Positions 13,918 through 22,548 of a DNA stretch of 31,585 bases are shown here, one piece after another. The position numbers and the translations under genes were made by a program. The number at the start of each line of letters is the position of its first letter. Within the stretch, counting starts at the first letter, position 1. Source of the DNA: a virus. Under the pieces are notes generated by a model. The model searched no databases. It was not told where the DNA came from and was given only the letters and a program-made list of their open reading frames with translations. The DNA lies in the IMG/VR virus record IMGVR_UViG_3300029787_000166, positions 1 to 31,585 of that record; one strand, given 5' to 3'.

Positions 13918-16089
13918 ATGGCTTATAAATTTCAAGTTGGTGTAGCCCAACTCTCGGGTAACTTAACCCAAGAGGGCGCACTAACTGCTGAGGGACTTGC
14001 GTCTCTCGACGGTGGTATTGACGTTAATGGCGCAAACTTCACCGTTTCAACCGCTGGTGCTCTTAGTGCTGCCGGTCTTGCTAACCTCGATGGTGGTATC
14101 GAAGTTGATAATGGTGGTAATAAATTCACTGTTTCTACTGCTGGTGCTGTTGTTGCGGAAGGCTCCGTTTCTGGTGCTGCGGGTACATTTGATACTCTTG
14201 CTGGTACTTCTTTAGCTCTTCAAAATGGTGGTATTTCTGCTGCTGGTGCAATTGCTGGTGCAACTACAATTGCTGCAAGTGGTCTTGCTAACCTTGACGG
14301 TGGTATCGAAGTTGATAATGGTGGTAATAAATTCACTGTTTCAACTGCTGGTGCTGTTGTTGCTGAAAGTTCTATATCTGGTGCTGCTGGTACATTTGAT
14401 ACTCTTGCTGGTACTTCTTTAGCTCTTCAAAATGGTGGTATTTCTGCTGCTGGTGCAATTGCTGGTGCATCTACAATTACCGCAACTGGTTTAGTTTCAT
14501 CTTCTGCTGCTCTTAATGGTCTTTCATTAGACATTAATAGTGCTGCAAGTGTTAACTCTGCTGGTGCTGCAAGCTTTGCTAGCGCAAATCTTAACGCTGG
14601 TGGTATTTCTAATGCTGGTGCTATTGTTGGTGCAACCACAATTTCTGGTTCTTCTACCATTTCTGGTCTTGAATTAGACATTGAAAAGAGCGCGAACATT
14701 GCTCAAGCGGCTGATATTGGAGGCAAACTTACTGTTGTAGGTGTTTCCGATCTCGATGGTGGTATTGATGTTAATGGTTCAAACTTCACTGTTGCTGCTA
14801 CTGGTTTCCTTGCTTCACCATCTGGTTCTATCACTGATCTCTTTGTAGGTGATGATGCTCAATTTGCTGATACTGTTACTATCGAAGGTGTTTTACGTGC
14901 AGATGCTGCTGCTACTTTTGCTACTACAGTTGCTGTAAACGGTCTTTCTAACCTTGACGGTGGTATCGAAGTTGACAATGGTGGTAACAAATTCACTGTT
15001 TCTACTGCTGGTGCTGTTGTTGCGGAAGGCTCCGTTTCTGGTGCTGCTGGTACATTTGATACTCTTGCTGGTACTTCTTTAGCTCTTCAAAATGGTGGTA
15101 TTTCTGCTGCTGGTGCAATTGCTGGTGCATCTACAATTACCGCAACTGGTTTGGTTTCATCTTCTGCTAAAGTTGAAGCTCTAGAATTAGAGATCAACAG
15201 TGGACTAACTATTAATTCTGGTGGCGCTATCGCTGGTGCATCTACAATTGCTGCAAGTGGTCTTGCTAACCTTGATGGTGGTATTGAGATTGATAACAGT
15301 GGTAACAAATTTACTGTTTCTACTGCTGGTGTTGTTGTTGCTGCCGGTCTTGCTAACCTCGATGGTGGTATTGATGTTAATGGTTCAAACTTCACTGTTG
15401 CTACTAATGGTCACCTTGTTTCACCATCTGGTTCTATCGCTGATCTTTACGTAAGTGATGATGCTCACTTTGCTGATACAGTTCTTATTCAAGGTGCTCT
15501 CAGTCAAACTGGTAATGCTACCTTCACTGGTGCTGTATCTTCATCTCAAGGTCTACACATTACTGCTGGTCTTGGTCTTATCGTTGGTGCTTCTGGTGAA
15601 CTTCAGGTAACTCCAAACGGTAACGTTTCTACCTCTGGTGATGTAACTGGTTCTGCTTTTGACTTCGCTAAAGGTGCTGATTTCAAAATCGCTCAAAGCC
15701 TCTTACCAGATGTTGCTTCTTCACTTGATCTTGGTAGTTCTGCACTTCCTTATCAAGCAGTTTACGCTGATACCTTCATTGGTAACATCGCATTTGATAC
15801 TCAAACCGTAACTGACTTCGGTCCAGTTGCTGCGGCTTCTGATATCGTTTACGTTAACATGGCCTCAACCGGTCTTACTCTTGAGCTCCCAACTGGTTCT
15901 GCCGGTAAGGTACTCAGAATTAAGGCGTCAGGCGAAAGACCATTCGAAATTTCTGGTGCTGCTGGTACTGGTGATTCCGTATTTGATCAACCTGCTGATT
16001 CTATTCTTGTTAAGATAGAGCAACTTGGTGCTGCTATGACTTGTGTATACTCTGGTTCTGCTGGTTCCGGTAAGTGGCACATCATCTAA
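13918..16089 (+). CDS. Large repetitive fibre or surface protein with capsid-like codon bias
   Basis: A 723-residue Gly/Ala/Ser/Thr-rich protein with strong SD GGAGG. It is built of repeats: a 69-residue unit (LANLDGGIEVDN ... KFTVSTAGAVVAE ... GTFDTLAGTSLALQNGG) at residues 53-121, 122-190 and 342-410, with partial copies later, plus a second 46-residue unit (LDGGIDVNGSNFTVA ... SPSGSI.DL). Such regular strands fit a long trimeric beta-fibre. The last 100 residues resemble, remotely, the tip domain of neighbouring fibres. Codons are strongly biased to GGT, GCT, TCT, ACT and CTT, as in the major capsid gene and unlike the flanking fibre genes, which suggests very high expression. It has its own terminator. 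It could be a head-decorating fibre or a tail fibre; the sequence does not decide. Confidence 0.78.
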   Translation: MAYKFQVGVAQLSGNLTQEGALTAEGLASLDGGIDVNGANFTVSTAGALSAAGLANLDGGIEVDNGGNKFTVSTAGAVVAEGSVSGAAGTFDTLAGTSLALQNGGISAAGAIAGATTIAASGLANLDGGIEVDNGGNKFTVSTAGAVVAESSISGAAGTFDTLAGTSLALQNGGISAAGAIAGASTITATGLVSSSAALNGLSLDINSAASVNSAGAASFASANLNAGGISNAGAIVGATTISGSSTISGLELDIEKSANIAQAADIGGKLTVVGVSDLDGGIDVNGSNFTVAATGFLASPSGSITDLFVGDDAQFADTVTIEGVLRADAAATFATTVAVNGLSNLDGGIEVDNGGNKFTVSTAGAVVAEGSVSGAAGTFDTLAGTSLALQNGGISAAGAIAGASTITATGLVSSSAKVEALELEINSGLTINSGGAIAGASTIAASGLANLDGGIEIDNSGNKFTVSTAGVVVAAGLANLDGGIDVNGSNFTVATNGHLVSPSGSIADLYVSDDAHFADTVLIQGALSQTGNATFTGAVSSSQGLHITAGLGLIVGASGELQVTPNGNVSTSGDVTGSAFDFAKGADFKIAQSLLPDVASSLDLGSSALPYQAVYADTFIGNIAFDTQTVTDFGPVAAASDIVYVNMASTGLTLELPTGSAGKVLRIKASGERPFEISGAAGTGDSVFDQPADSILVKIEQLGAAMTCVYSGSAGSGKWHII
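14074..14487 (+). repeat. Tandem 207-bp coding repeat, two copies (type A)
   Basis: Copies at 14074-14280 and 14281-14487 are in frame and nearly identical at the DNA level, each encoding 69 residues beginning GLANLDGGIEVDN. The near identity, including third positions, indicates recent duplication or ongoing recombination between copies. Confidence 0.9.
14752..14890 (+). repeat. 139-bp coding repeat, first copy (type B)
   Basis: This encodes LDGGIDVNGSNFTVA, then SPSGSITDLFVGDDAQFADTV. An equal-length copy without gaps is at 15358-15496. It begins with the same LDGG motif as the type A unit. Confidence 0.82.
14941..15147 (+). repeat. Third copy of the 207-bp type A repeat
   Basis: It starts GGTCTTTCTAACC and matches the two tandem copies at 14074-14487 over its whole length, in the same frame. 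It is separated from them by a unique section and a type B unit. A shorter partial type A copy begins at 15259. Confidence 0.88.
15358..15496 (+). repeat. 139-bp coding repeat, second copy (type B)
   Basis: This matches the unit at 14752-14890 without length change. It encodes LDGGIDVNGSNFTVAT, then SPSGSIADLYVSDDAHFADTV. Confidence 0.82.
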
Positions 16090-16123
16090 TCTTCGGATTG
16101 GATTATTGTCCTATACTTTATGT

Positions 16124-16153
16124 GGAGGTTGCCTTCGGGCAACCTCCCTTTTT
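16124..16153 (+). terminator. Strong intrinsic terminator after the repetitive fibre gene
   Basis: GGAGGTTGCC (16124-16133) and GGCAACCTCC (16138-16147) form a perfect ten-pair stem closed by a TTCG tetraloop, followed by C and five T residues. This is a textbook Rho-independent terminator, 35 bases after the stop codon. Confidence 0.92.
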
Positions 16154-16193
16154 ATTATCAAAAGCCTAATTATGGATAGCACGAGGTAATGAA

Positions 16194-16961
16194 ATGGCTT
16201 TTAATTTTTCAATTGGTGGACAAATCATTGGTGACCTGTCTGGATCTGATGATTCGGATAGAAACACAGTCATAGATTTTGAAGAAGATTACATTGGGTT
16301 TGTAACCAGCGGATCAACCATATTAAGCATATCAGGCAGCGATGTATATTTAGCAAATGGTTCAAACCTATATTTAGACGGAGGATCAAACCTTTATTTT
16401 GATTCAAGCCCAACCCCCGCTTCGGTTTTTATAAGCGAGGTTGGTGATGGTTCTAATTCTTTAAACATTGATGCAAATAATGTTTTATATCTTACGGCTG
16501 ACGAAAGCGTAAGGGTAATGAATAACAGTTCAACAAAAGTTATATTTGACTTTAATAATGATGTTGCTGAAGTTGAGATGCCTATTTCAAGTTCTACGAC
16601 AATTGAAGGCGGAACTCTTGTGAACAACGGAGGACGAAAAGCAAATGTTGCGTCTGTTACCTCCACTCCATTCTCGGTTTCCACGAGTCATCATATGCTT
16701 GCAGTTAACACAGATTCTGCAAAAACTTTAAATTTACCACAAGTATCCAACTCAGACGCAGGTGTTGTCTTAATAATAATGGACGCCTTTGGAAGCTCTG
16801 AGACTGCTGGTGCAAACAACAACAACATAACAATCAACGCGCACTCTGGTCAATATGTCGGAGCAAATTCGTCTTATACCATTAATACCATGGGCGGTGT
16901 TGTATCATTGGTCGCCTTAGACAGTAATGGCTGGGGCATATTTAACAAGATAACTAGCTAG
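16194..16961 (+). CDS. Fibre-like virion protein with shared tip domain
   Basis: A 255-residue protein; GAGG lies seven bases before the ATG. It starts MAFNFSIGGQIIGDLSGSDD and continues with short strand repeats (SISGSDVYLANGSNLYLDGG, then SNLYFDS), a NSLNIDANNVLYLTAD segment and a hinge. The C-terminal 90 residues (STPFSVSTSHHMLAVN ... KTLNLPQV ... VVLIIMDAFGSS ... NITINAHSG ... SYTINTMGGVVSLVALDSNGWGIF) are a version of the tip domain shared with the genes at 12195 and 12843. It sits after the strong terminator at 16124, and no AACTATTTA motif is seen before it, so its promoter is not clear. Confidence 0.7.
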   Translation: MAFNFSIGGQIIGDLSGSDDSDRNTVIDFEEDYIGFVTSGSTILSISGSDVYLANGSNLYLDGGSNLYFDSSPTPASVFISEVGDGSNSLNIDANNVLYLTADESVRVMNNSSTKVIFDFNNDVAEVEMPISSSTTIEGGTLVNNGGRKANVASVTSTPFSVSTSHHMLAVNTDSAKTLNLPQVSNSDAGVVLIIMDAFGSSETAGANNNNITINAHSGQYVGANSSYTINTMGGVVSLVALDSNGWGIFNKITS

Positions 16962-16979
16962 TTACTACGAGGATAAAAA

Positions 16980-19415
16980 ATGTCATATAATATTTTTAGC
17001 AAGAGGGCTGCTTTTCAGGGGACCACAAAAACCGCTGATGGTGATATAGTATCTGGTACTATTGAGTATATGGTTGATAACCATTCAAACCAGACTATTG
17101 ATGGACAAAAGACCTTTACTGATCTATCGGCTAGTAATATTTCAATTGGTGAGAGGATTTCTCATACAGGGGATAGTGATACAAGACTACAGTTCGGCAC
17201 AGATAATATAGCTTTTATGGCCGACGGTGGAACTCAAATATTTACAATTTATGGTAACCTAAATCCTGATCGAGTACAAGTTAATACTGGAAACCTTGTT
17301 ATTGCTACTGGTAATATAGGAATTGGGGTCACCGTACCAACTTTTGAACTTGAGGTCGATGGTAATGTATCTGGTTCCGGAACATTCCACAATGTCGGTG
17401 CTGCAACCTTTGGTAACAACTTGAGCGTCACTGGGACAATATCTGGTAACGGATCTGGCCTAACAAATGTTGGTTTGGCTGGAAATCTATTGGCTGAAAG
17501 CATAATCGGTTCTGTTAGCGGTTCTCAAATCAGCGCATCAAACGGTCTCTCTACAAGCGGCAACAATTTGGTTGTGCAAGTAAGTGGAACGGCATCTGGT
17601 CTTGTTTCTGAGACAAATGGTATTAAAATAGATTTAACTGGACTCGGAACGGTAGCGTACTCCGATAACGATCACATACTCATAAGTTCTTCTGCCGGTA
17701 ACAAGAAGATGCAACTATCAACCCTCGAATCAGGGTTCGACAGTCTGGCGGCAGGGCAAGTAACAACAGGACGATTTGATACTGCCCGACTTCCCACAAC
17801 TATCAGCGGGATTAGTTTCTTAACATCCTCCGTTATTTCTGCCTCGACCTTTCATGGAAACGGAGAGAACCTAACTGGTGTTAGCGCAACGGCATCACCC
17901 GGCGGGTCTAATACGCAGGTTCAGTTTAATGATGATGGCGACCTCACAGGTGATGCACAATTGTTCTTCCTGACCGGTTCAAACACGTTGGCGACGACTG
18001 CGTTATCAGCATCAGGAGATCTATCAGGATCGTCGCTTCGTATTTTGAACTCTATTTTTACCGGAGGCAATACTTTCTTGGACAACAACGGAAATGTATT
18101 TGCATCAAGCATATCTGGTTCTGGAACAATTCATGTGGTTGGAAGCGCATCATTTGGTAATGATGTATCAATCACGGGTGCTTTCTATGGTGACGGTAGA
18201 CAACTAACAGGGCTACCAATAGCCAACGCTGCTGCTAATGCTGTTGTAACAGTTAACAATGCAACAACTAAAACAGTAGATTCTAATTCAAACTTCACAT
18301 ACGATGGTTCGGATGCCGTCGTTACAAGTGGTGATGTAAAGGCAACAAACCTTTCGGCCTCCTCTGACCTTAAAGCGGGTGGTAATCTTGTAATTGGTGT
18401 CGCCGCTACAACTCTATCAGCAACCGAACTTGGTGTGCTCGATGGTGTAACAGCAGGAACAGCCGCCGCAAGTAAAGCGATGGTTCTTGATTCAAATGCA
18501 GACATAACAGGATTTAGAAAATTAACTTCTGCTACTAATGGCGCTTCTCTTGTGGAGGTCACCTCTTCCGCAGGAAAAATCTCCCTATCAGGTGAGGCCG
18601 TGGCTATCAGAAATGTAGCCAATACATCAGTTTTCAATGTTGCTATTACTGATGGAGATGTAACTAGTGCTGGTGCTATTAAAGCGGCTTCTCTTTCTGC
18701 CTCCGCTGATATTCAAGCCGGAGGACACATAACTGGTTCTGGTAATATTGTTTTGTCCAATAATAATAACAATAGAATACAGTGGGACCTTTCAGGTGGT
18801 TCTGATGAAGGGCCTTATATACATGGTGTATCTTCATCGTCAGGTGTAGGAAGTACTAAGAAGCTTGAAATACATGGTGATAATGATCTAAACTTACTGG
18901 CTGACTCGATCATAAGACTTAAAGTTCCCGACAATGCTAATGCCGTGACTATTGAGTCTGCGATGGCCACAGTATCTGTACCGATTTCTTCATCTTCTCA
19001 GATTTCAGGATCAGGACTTTATTTGCAAAGTCATGGTACTACGGTGATTGCATCAGGAGGAAACACTTTCCTTGACTCGGATGGTGGTATCACCGTCGGT
19101 GCAATAACAATGATGGCCGACTCGGATGCTACTCTTAATTTCAACAATAACCAAATCTCCGGCTCTGGTCATATTTCCGGTTCAGCATTTTATTTTGAAG
19201 ATTCAATAAACCTTAGTGGAAATCCAATCATAACCGGAGACGGAAACGCTTCTTTTGGACAATTGACCTGTTTTGTTGACGCCAAGGGCAATACCAATCT
19301 TCCAACCGACAATAGTAGGGCAACATTTTATGTTGATGAATCAGCAAATAAATTCTTTGTTTATGTAAAATATTCTGGTGGAGCAGTGAAATCTGGCTCT
19401 ATCGACCTCACATAA
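16980..19415 (+). CDS. Long fibre protein (811 residues), candidate receptor-binding fibre
   Basis: A Gly/Ser/Thr/Asn-rich protein made of many short beta-strand repeats. The N-terminus (MSYNIFSKRAAFQGTTKTAD; DNHSNQTIDGQKTF) has the IDGQKTF segment often found in fibre shafts. It is followed by LEVDGNVSGSGTFHNVGAATFG, GNGSGLTNV and a second related block (GSGTIHVVGSASFGNDVSITG, GDGRQLTGL), then ATTLSATELGVLDGVTAGTA. Such modules occur in fibres of marine phages. The last 60 residues differ from the tip domain of its neighbours and may form a distinct receptor-binding tip. SD GAGGA is present. The codon use is mixed, unlike the fibre at 13918, so it is probably less abundant. Confidence 0.76.
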   Translation: MSYNIFSKRAAFQGTTKTADGDIVSGTIEYMVDNHSNQTIDGQKTFTDLSASNISIGERISHTGDSDTRLQFGTDNIAFMADGGTQIFTIYGNLNPDRVQVNTGNLVIATGNIGIGVTVPTFELEVDGNVSGSGTFHNVGAATFGNNLSVTGTISGNGSGLTNVGLAGNLLAESIIGSVSGSQISASNGLSTSGNNLVVQVSGTASGLVSETNGIKIDLTGLGTVAYSDNDHILISSSAGNKKMQLSTLESGFDSLAAGQVTTGRFDTARLPTTISGISFLTSSVISASTFHGNGENLTGVSATASPGGSNTQVQFNDDGDLTGDAQLFFLTGSNTLATTALSASGDLSGSSLRILNSIFTGGNTFLDNNGNVFASSISGSGTIHVVGSASFGNDVSITGAFYGDGRQLTGLPIANAAANAVVTVNNATTKTVDSNSNFTYDGSDAVVTSGDVKATNLSASSDLKAGGNLVIGVAATTLSATELGVLDGVTAGTAAASKAMVLDSNADITGFRKLTSATNGASLVEVTSSAGKISLSGEAVAIRNVANTSVFNVAITDGDVTSAGAIKAASLSASADIQAGGHITGSGNIVLSNNNNNRIQWDLSGGSDEGPYIHGVSSSSGVGSTKKLEIHGDNDLNLLADSIIRLKVPDNANAVTIESAMATVSVPISSSSQISGSGLYLQSHGTTVIASGGNTFLDSDGGITVGAITMMADSDATLNFNNNQISGSGHISGSAFYFEDSINLSGNPIITGDGNASFGQLTCFVDAKGNTNLPTDNSRATFYVDESANKFFVYVKYSGGAVKSGSIDLT

Positions 19416-19444
19416 AGCACAATCTTCCTTTTCTCATTAAAAAC

Positions 19445-19470
19445 ACTATTTACTTGTGATAAACTATTTC
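19445..19470 (+). promoter_or_regulatory. Putative tandem late promoter motifs for scaffold and capsid genes
   Basis: ACTATTTA (19445-19452, followed by CTTGTGAT) and AACTATTTC (19462-19470) lie 17 bases apart in the 70-base gap before the scaffold gene. They match the intergenic AACTATTTA motif with one change each. Doubling would fit the need for high scaffold and capsid output. Confidence 0.42.
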
Positions 19471-19484
19471 TAGGAGAAACCTTA

Positions 19485-20663
19485 ATGTCTTCAATGTTAG
19501 AACAAGCAATTGTTGATGCCGCCGCACTTCGCGAGGCTGCTTTAAAAAATGCTGAACAGGCTATTATAGAAAAATACGCCCCACAAATAAAAGATGCCGT
19601 AGAATCGTTACTTGAAGGGACGACGGGCGACCTTAGTGTTGGGTCTACTGTTCGAGAAATCTCAACGGGTGCTATTGGCACAATTAGAGAAATTGATGAA
19701 GACGGCGTACAAGTTGAGGGCCAAGACGGTGGTGTATTTCTAGCTGAGGCTGGAAACCTAGAAGAGACACGATTAATTAATGAAGAAGAGATGAGTTTGG
19801 GCTCAAGCCCCCAACCAATGCAAGTTAACGCGCCCTTGGGTGCATCACCTGAAAGTATTGTAAATCCTAACGCTGAGGTCAGTGCAGAATTTGAATTTAA
19901 CTTTAATCCGGGTGATTTCTTTGATCTTGACCTTGATCAAGTGGCTGCTGCCGCCGAGGAGAATCCTACCTCGGATGGTGAGCAACAAGAAAGCACCGAA
20001 GACCTCCTTGATGATTTAGGAGCAGAAGAAGAAGGCGATGCATTAGGCGATCTAAATCTTACAGAGATGGTCGCTGAATTAGCTAAAACTCTCTTAGAAG
20101 AAGAGGAAGTGATCGAAGAAGAACTTGTTGTTGATATGGCCGCTGATAAATTGGGCTTTTTCACAACCAATGAAACAGAGGTTGGATACCAACAAGATCG
20201 TCAACTTGCTCAAATGGAAGATACCAAATATAAAGAAGAGAACGAAGCACTTCTTAAAAGAGTATCTGAACTTCAAGAATCCTTAGATAAAAGAACTGAG
20301 GATGCTACTAAACTTTTAGGAGTTGTTGAACAACTCAAAACTACATTAGACGAAGTACTTGCCTCAAATGCAAGACTTATCTATTCTAATAAAACTTTAA
20401 GCGATGCCTCCCTGAATGAGCGACAAAAATCTAAAATTGTTGAAGCCATCGCTCAGGCAAACTCTGCTGAAGAAGCGAAAACTCTTCATGAGACTCTTAC
20501 TGCTACAGTGGGTTCTTCTAAATCTAAAGGACCACAATCACTGAGCGAGTCTGTAAATAGAAAATCAAATCTTTCTGCAATCTTGCCACGGCGCAAAGAA
20601 AAAGTGGTTACCGAGTCCATGTCCTTTGCTGACCGAATGAAAAAACTCGCTGGCATTAACTAA
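19485..20663 (+). CDS. Prohead scaffold protein (T4 gp22-like)
   Basis: A 392-residue acidic, mostly helical protein directly upstream of the major capsid gene, where T4 carries gene 22. The N-terminus is an Ala-rich helix (LEQAIVDAAALREAALKNAEQA). The middle is very acidic, with low-complexity Asp/Glu stretches. From about residue 240 there is a coiled coil (EENEALLKRVSELQESLDKR), followed by NARLIYSNKTLSDASLNERQK, which I recognise as gp22-type, and a basic end (SFADRMKKLAGIN). Scaffold of this type fills the prohead and is degraded by the gp21-like protease; several (L/I)xE-type sites are present. SD TAGGAG is good. The gp22 identity rests on position, composition and the C-terminal motif. 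Confidence 0.82.
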   Translation: MSSMLEQAIVDAAALREAALKNAEQAIIEKYAPQIKDAVESLLEGTTGDLSVGSTVREISTGAIGTIREIDEDGVQVEGQDGGVFLAEAGNLEETRLINEEEMSLGSSPQPMQVNAPLGASPESIVNPNAEVSAEFEFNFNPGDFFDLDLDQVAAAAEENPTSDGEQQESTEDLLDDLGAEEEGDALGDLNLTEMVAELAKTLLEEEEVIEEELVVDMAADKLGFFTTNETEVGYQQDRQLAQMEDTKYKEENEALLKRVSELQESLDKRTEDATKLLGVVEQLKTTLDEVLASNARLIYSNKTLSDASLNERQKSKIVEAIAQANSAEEAKTLHETLTATVGSSKSKGPQSLSESVNRKSNLSAILPRRKEKVVTESMSFADRMKKLAGIN

Positions 20664-20687
20664 TCATTTAATGGAGGTATTATAAAA

Positions 20688-22520
20688 ATGTCTATTATAC
20701 AAACTCTCACAGAAGGGATGGTCCAACGCGATATGCGTAAAGAAGGCGAAGCTCTTTTGAATAAGTGGGGCCAAACTGGTCTCCTTGAGGGTCTTGGTGA
20801 TGAGCGTCAACGTTCATCTATGGCCCGACTTTTGGAAAACCAAGCAAAAGAACTTCTTCGCGAAGCGTCTTCTATGACCAATGGCGATGTTGACGGTTTT
20901 GCTGCTGTTGCTTTCCCTATCGTTCGTCGTGTATTCGCCGGACTTATTGCTAACGATCTTGTTAGCGTTCAACCAATGAGCCTTCCATCAGGTCTCATTT
21001 TCTTCCTTGACTTCTCGTTTGGTGACGAGCAGAACGGAAGAACCGCAAGCTCTCCTCGTATGGGTAACACCGCCGATGGTACTGCTTCTATTTATGGTGG
21101 TAATCAACTTGCTTCTGGTATCGCTGATGGCGTTAGCCTTGTTGGTGCGACCTACAAAGAAGACCTTTCCGGTCCTCGCACAACTGTTGGTTATGCTTAC
21201 GCATCTCCATCTGGTTCTAACAATGGTAACATTACTCAAGCTCACGTTTCAGTAAACGCTGCTTTCTTGCTTAACGGTTCTGTAAGCGACACTGATGCTA
21301 AGTTCATCTTGTTCGACCCAGATCTTCTTGCTGTTACCGACAGCTCTGTTGGTGTTGTTGCGTTTGAGGTTGATGAAGCCGAAATCGCAAGTGGTAACGG
21401 TGTTGGCGAAATTGACTTCGACAACATGGGTGCTTTCCAAATCAGTGCTACTGCTCTTGCTACTCTTGATGCAGTTATCGATGCTGCTGGTGCTAACTTC
21501 AACGCTCAAATTCGTCGTTTAACACGTCGTGTTGCTGCTGCTGATTCTGGTACTGGTAACGCTGCTACTCGTTTTGTTTGTGTTATTGCTGGTGGTTCTT
21601 TGACCGCAGGTGATACTACTACAACTGCTGGTACTGCTATCGGTGCTGGTGAATTGAGTTATCCTGCTAAGGACCTCTTCACTGCTTCTGGTTCACCTGT
21701 TGGTGCTATTGATGGATACAGCATGCTTCTTGAAGGCAACGCTGCTATTCCAGAAATCGACATCAAAGTTGATTCAATCGCTATCACAGCCGAAACTAAA
21801 AAGTTGAAAGCCAAGTGGACTCCAGAATTGGGTCAAGACTTGAACGCTTACCACAACTTGGATGCTGAAGTAGAGCTTACTTCTATCCTCTCTGAGCAAA
21901 TTGCTCTTGAGATCGATCGTGAAATCATCGCTGACCTCGTTGTTGGTGCTACTGCTGCTACCTACTACTGGTCACGTTCTCCGGGTCTCTTTGTAAATCG
22001 TGAAACTGGTGCCGAACTTGGTGTTGGCGCTGCTGTTCCTGATTTCACTGGTACTGTTTCTGAATGGTACGAGACCCTTATTGAAACCATTAACGATGTT
22101 TCTGCTCAAATTCACAGAAAGACACTTCGTGGTGGTGCTAACTTTGTTGTTTGCTCTCCAGCAGTTGCAAACATTCTTGAGTTCACCGCTGGTTTCCGCG
22201 CTAATGTTACCGCTGACGCTGATAAAGGCGAAATCGGTGCTGTTAAGGTTGGCTCACTTAACCGTAAATTCGACGTAATTGTTGATCCTTACTTCCCACA
22301 AGGAATCGTTCTTGTTGGTCGTCGTGGTTCTTCATTCCTCGAAAGCGGATATGTGTACGCTCCTTACGTACCTCTCCAAGTAACACCTACCATCTTCGGT
22401 CCAGAGGACTTCGTTCCTCGTAAAGGCGTAATGACTCGTTACGCTAAGAAGATGGTTCGTCCTGATATGTACGGTCTTGTTATTTGCCGTGGTATCCTTG
22501 GCGAGTCTGGCGCAACCTAG
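20688..22520 (+). CDS. Major capsid protein precursor (T4 gp23-like)
   Basis: A 610-residue protein with strong SD GGAGGT. Family signatures are the LVSVQPMSLPSGLIFFLDF segment (about 91-109), the KAKWTPELGQDLNAYHNLDA segment with EVELTSILSEQIALEIDREI (about 375-415), and VDPYFPQGIVLVGRRG. Codon use is strongly biased to GGT, GCT, CGT and CTT, as expected for the most abundant virion protein. A likely maturation site is LRE-AS after Glu59, close to the T4 site after residue 65, so about 59 residues would be removed by the gp21-like protease. At 610 residues it is longer than T4 gp23 (521); extra length lies in a Gly/Ser/Thr-rich region around 110-365, perhaps an enlarged insertion domain. A strong terminator follows. 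Confidence 0.96.
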   Translation: MSIIQTLTEGMVQRDMRKEGEALLNKWGQTGLLEGLGDERQRSSMARLLENQAKELLREASSMTNGDVDGFAAVAFPIVRRVFAGLIANDLVSVQPMSLPSGLIFFLDFSFGDEQNGRTASSPRMGNTADGTASIYGGNQLASGIADGVSLVGATYKEDLSGPRTTVGYAYASPSGSNNGNITQAHVSVNAAFLLNGSVSDTDAKFILFDPDLLAVTDSSVGVVAFEVDEAEIASGNGVGEIDFDNMGAFQISATALATLDAVIDAAGANFNAQIRRLTRRVAAADSGTGNAATRFVCVIAGGSLTAGDTTTTAGTAIGAGELSYPAKDLFTASGSPVGAIDGYSMLLEGNAAIPEIDIKVDSIAITAETKKLKAKWTPELGQDLNAYHNLDAEVELTSILSEQIALEIDREIIADLVVGATAATYYWSRSPGLFVNRETGAELGVGAAVPDFTGTVSEWYETLIETINDVSAQIHRKTLRGGANFVVCSPAVANILEFTAGFRANVTADADKGEIGAVKVGSLNRKFDVIVDPYFPQGIVLVGRRGSSFLESGYVYAPYVPLQVTPTIFGPEDFVPRKGVMTRYAKKMVRPDMYGLVICRGILGESGAT

Positions 22521-22548
22521 TCATTAGGTTTATAGCCTTTGCTACTAG

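Noticed and set aside
14427-15395. Antisense frames with repeated Pro/Ala peptides
   Set aside because: They are the complement of the fibre repeats, which explains their apparent internal similarity. The + frame has a strong SD and capsid-like codon bias.
14074-15496. Regular repeats resembling a CRISPR array or integron-type array
   Set aside because: The units are 207 and 139 bp, in frame and inside one coding sequence, with no short repeat/spacer pattern.
18185-18637. Antisense frame of 150 residues
   Set aside because: It is opposite the long fibre gene. Such frames arise in Gly/Ala/Ser/Thr-rich repeats; there is no start signal and all accepted genes are on the + strand.
11776-19415. 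Diversity-generating retroelement targeting the fibre genes
   Set aside because: There is no reverse transcriptase, template repeat or VR/TR-like pair in the window. The repeats found are whole structural modules.
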